This document shows, one piece after another, positions 5,889-7,665 of a stretch of 7,665 bases of DNA. Both the position numbers and the translations under genes were made by a program. Below the pieces are notes generated by a model. It saw only the letters and a list, made by a program, of their open reading frames with translations, did not search any database and was not told the DNA's origin. Location of the stretch: positions 1 through 7,665 of the forward strand of contig NZ_CAJJIC010000116.1 of the NCBI RefSeq assembly GCF_905187505.1, in the 5' to 3' direction. Numbering within the stretch: the first letter of the stretch is position 1; the number at the start of each line of letters is the position of its first letter. The stretch is from an uncultured Mailhella sp. Lineage in GTDB: Bacteria > Desulfobacterota > Desulfovibrionia > Desulfovibrionales > Desulfovibrionaceae.

Positions 5889-6794
5889 ATGAAACAGCTG
5901 CCCTATCCCGTCATCACCAGCACCAGTCTCCCCGGCTTCAAGCTCCACTCCCAGGGCAAGGTCCGCGACATCTATGAAGTGGACGACGACACCCTGCTGC
6001 TCGTCACCACCGACAGAATGTCCGCCTTCGACGTCATTCTCGGCGAACCCATCCCGTGGAAGGGCGTCATTCTGAACCAGCTCACCCTGTTCTGGATGAA
6101 CAAGTTCGCCCATCTCATCCCCAACCACATCATCGAATCCGACGTGGACAAGTATCCCGCCGCGCTCCAGCCCTACCGCGATCAGCTCGTGGGCCGCTCC
6201 GTGCTCGCAAGACGCGCCCAGCCCCTCAAGGCCGAATGCATCGTGCGCGGCTACATCGCCGGTTCCGGCTGGAAGTCCTACAAGAAGGACGGCACCGTCT
6301 GCGGCGTGCGCCTGCCCGAAGGCCTGAAGGAATCCGACAAGCTGCCCGAAGTGCTGTTCACCCCCTCCACCAAGGGTGAAGTGGGCGCCCACGACGAAAA
6401 CATCAGCCTTGAAAGAATGCGCGAAATCGTCGGCGCGGAACTGGCCGACAAGGCCGCCGAAACCTCCCTCGCCATCTACCGCGAGGCTTCCGAATACGCC
6501 GCCGGCCGCGGCATCATCATCGCCGACACCAAGTTCGAGTTCGGCATCGTGGACGGAAAACTCACCCTCATCGACGAAGTGCTCACCCCCGACTCTTCCC
6601 GCTTCTGGCCCGCCGACGGCTACGAACCCGGCCACAGCCAGCCGAGCTTCGACAAGCAGTACCTGCGCGACTGGCTGGAAGCCCAGGTGTGGGACAAGAC
6701 CCCGCCCGCTCCCGCCCTCACCGACGAAGTGCGCGACACCACCGCTGAAAAATACCAGGAAGCCTTCCGCCTCATCACCGGCCGCTCCCTGTAG
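5889..6794 (+). CDS. purC: Phosphoribosylaminoimidazole-succinocarboxamide (SAICAR) synthase PurC
   Basis: This 301-residue cytoplasmic enzyme joins CAIR with aspartate using ATP to form SAICAR, a late step of de novo purine synthesis. It shows GKVRDIYE (23-30) of the nucleotide-binding N-terminal lobe, TDRMSAFD (41-48), the family signature ECIVRGYIAGSGW (116-128), ADTKFEFG (212-219), the second signature IDEVLTPDSSRFW (228-240) and SFDKQYLRDW (253-262). It is the long form of about 300 residues, similar in size to yeast Ade1, rather than the short form of about 240 residues of E. coli. All motifs look intact. ATG 5889 follows GAGG by seven bases. It lies 42 bp after hisD and 39 bp before fabI, so the three are probably one transcript. 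Codons end overwhelmingly in C or G, as in both neighbours. Confidence 0.97.
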   Translation: MKQLPYPVITSTSLPGFKLHSQGKVRDIYEVDDDTLLLVTTDRMSAFDVILGEPIPWKGVILNQLTLFWMNKFAHLIPNHIIESDVDKYPAALQPYRDQLVGRSVLARRAQPLKAECIVRGYIAGSGWKSYKKDGTVCGVRLPEGLKESDKLPEVLFTPSTKGEVGAHDENISLERMREIVGAELADKAAETSLAIYREASEYAAGRGIIIADTKFEFGIVDGKLTLIDEVLTPDSSRFWPADGYEPGHSQPSFDKQYLRDWLEAQVWDKTPPAPALTDEVRDTTAEKYQEAFRLITGRSL

Positions 6795-6820
6795 TCACCT
6801 CCCCCAGTCAACCATCACAA

Positions 6821-6826
6821 AAGGAG
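6821..6826 (+). promoter_or_regulatory. Strong Shine-Dalgarno site of fabI
   Basis: AAGGAG, extended to AAGGAGAGG, precedes ATG 6834 by seven bases or fewer. It is the best ribosome site in the cluster and suggests high expression. Confidence 0.8.
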
Positions 6827-6833
6827 AGGATAT

Positions 6834-7598
6834 ATGCTTCTTGAAGGAAAAAAGGCCGTCATCTTCGGCGTCGCCAACAAGCACAGCATTGCCTACGGCA
6901 TCTCTTCCGCCTTCCGTCGCGAAGGCGCCAGCCTTGCGTTCAGCTACCTGAACGACGCCCTCAAAAAGCGCGTCGAACCCATTTCCGAAGAACTTTCCGG
7001 CGACTTCACCTTCCCCTGCGACGTCTCCAGCGACGAAGACATCGCCCGCTCCGCCGAGCTCGTGAAGGAAAAGTGGGGCAAGGTGGACGTGCTCGTCCAC
7101 TCCGTGGCCTTCGCTTCCAAGGACGACCTCAAGGGCCGCTACCTCGACACCTCCCGCGACGGCTTCAAGTTCGCCCTCGACGTGTCCGCCTATTCCCTCG
7201 TGGCCCTGTGCAAGGCCTTCGAGCCCCTGCTCAATCCCGGCGCCTCCGTCATCTGCATGACCTACTACGGCTCCGAAAAAATGATCCCCAACTACAACGT
7301 CATGGGCGTGGCCAAGGCCGCCCTCGAAGCCTCCGTGCGCTACCTCGCCACCGACTTCGGCCCCGTGAACGTCCGCGTGAACGCCATCAGCGCCGGCCCC
7401 ATCCGTACGCTGGCCTCCTCCGGCATCTCCGACTTCCACCAGATCGGCGCCATGTTTGAAAAGCGCGCCCCCCTGCACCGCCTCGTCACCATCGACGAAG
7501 TCGGCAACGCCGCCGCCTTCCTCGCCTCCGACCTCGCCTCCGGCGTCACCGGCGAAATCCTCTACGTCGACAACGGCTTCCAGAGCACCGCTCTGTAA
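6834..7598 (+). CDS. fabI: Enoyl-[acyl-carrier-protein] reductase FabI
   Basis: This 254-residue short-chain dehydrogenase reduces trans-2-enoyl-ACP with NAD(P)H, the last step of each type II fatty-acid elongation cycle. The cofactor loop GVANKHSIAYGI (12-23) is the FabI form, not the plain GxxxGxG of FabG. HSVAFA (89-94), YYGSEKMIPNYNVMG (144-158) and NAISAGPIRTL (183-193) follow. The catalytic residues are Y144 and Y154 with K161 in the Y-x6-K spacing, equivalent to E. coli Y146, Y156 and K163. A92 stands where E. coli has G93, a natural variation also seen in other FabI enzymes and close to the triclosan site; sensitivity cannot be judged from this. The substrate-loop residue F201 (SGISDF) is kept. 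The length is normal. It is the last gene of the tight hisD-purC-fabI run and is followed 32 bp later by a strong hairpin. Third codon positions are nearly all C or G, suggesting good expression. Confidence 0.97.
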   Translation: MLLEGKKAVIFGVANKHSIAYGISSAFRREGASLAFSYLNDALKKRVEPISEELSGDFTFPCDVSSDEDIARSAELVKEKWGKVDVLVHSVAFASKDDLKGRYLDTSRDGFKFALDVSAYSLVALCKAFEPLLNPGASVICMTYYGSEKMIPNYNVMGVAKAALEASVRYLATDFGPVNVRVNAISAGPIRTLASSGISDFHQIGAMFEKRAPLHRLVTIDEVGNAAAFLASDLASGVTGEILYVDNGFQSTAL

Positions 7599-7630
7599 GA
7601 GAGGAAAGGCAGAAAAGACAGAAAAGGCAT

Positions 7631-7651
7631 CGGGGGAGATAATCTCCCCCG
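7631..7651. terminator. GC-rich perfect hairpin ending the plus-strand cluster
   Basis: A perfect 9 bp stem CGGGGGAGA/TCTCCCCCG (7631-7639 with 7643-7651) closes a TAA loop, 32 bases after the fabI stop. On the plus strand it is followed by eight C and then ATAGTT, not by a T run, so it is atypical. On the minus strand the sequence after it is T-rich (CTTTT blocks within 7600-7627), so it could terminate transcription arriving from the right as well. Confidence 0.6.
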
Positions 7652-7665
7652 CCCCCCCCATAGTT

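Noticed and set aside
4224..6635. Minus-strand open frame of 803 codons opposite glmU, hisD and purC
   Set aside because: It spans three well-supported genes, and its translation is Gly/His/Val/Glu-rich low complexity. It is an antisense shadow of the C-ending codons of the real genes. The same applies to 3013-4530 and 6795-7661 on the minus strand.

Overview
The window looks like a piece of a GC-rich Gram-negative chromosome. The seven protein-coding features give a housekeeping set (isoprenoid chain elongation, UDP-GlcNAc synthesis, histidine, purine and fatty-acid synthesis). Their sequence style and gene mix suggest Desulfovibrionaceae (Desulfobacterota, sulfate-reducer-like, possibly gut-associated). 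That assignment is inference from family resemblance; there is no rRNA or other marker here.

Layout, left to right. Positions 1-498 hold no convincing gene. There is a terminator-like hairpin at 37-64, a degenerate tandem repeat of about 42-46 bp units at 101-338, and a small hairpin at 380-398 downstream of the minus-strand pair. A minus-strand operon follows: a polyprenyl diphosphate synthase (2655 down to 1690) and, 12 nt downstream of it, a DHH/DHHA1 phosphoesterase (1677 down to 499). A divergent intergenic region of about 165 bp (2656-2820) separates it from the plus strand. The plus strand begins with a tiny DUF2065/YjeT-like membrane protein whose frame breaks at a run of six G (2961-2966). 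It is followed immediately by glmU (3031-4419), then a 110 bp gap, then hisD (4530-5846), purC (5889-6794) and fabI (6834-7598), tightly spaced and each with a clear Shine-Dalgarno site. A strong GC hairpin at 7631-7651 closes the cluster just before the window ends.

How they fit together. GlmU makes UDP-GlcNAc for peptidoglycan and lipopolysaccharide, the polyprenyl synthase makes the lipid tail of quinones or the undecaprenyl-type carrier, and FabI completes each fatty-acid elongation cycle, so three genes serve the envelope. HisD and PurC sit on histidine and purine pathways that meet at AICAR. The cluster is best read as a housekeeping operon or two, not a dedicated accessory system.

I found no mobile element, CRISPR array, tRNA, rRNA or defence system. 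The points that deserve a second look are the broken (or frameshift-expressed) DUF2065 gene that would end one base before the glmU start codon, the non-coding repeat array on the left, a HisD whose NAD-contacting glutamine position appears to be tryptophan, and a DHH enzyme lacking the usual motif I histidine.
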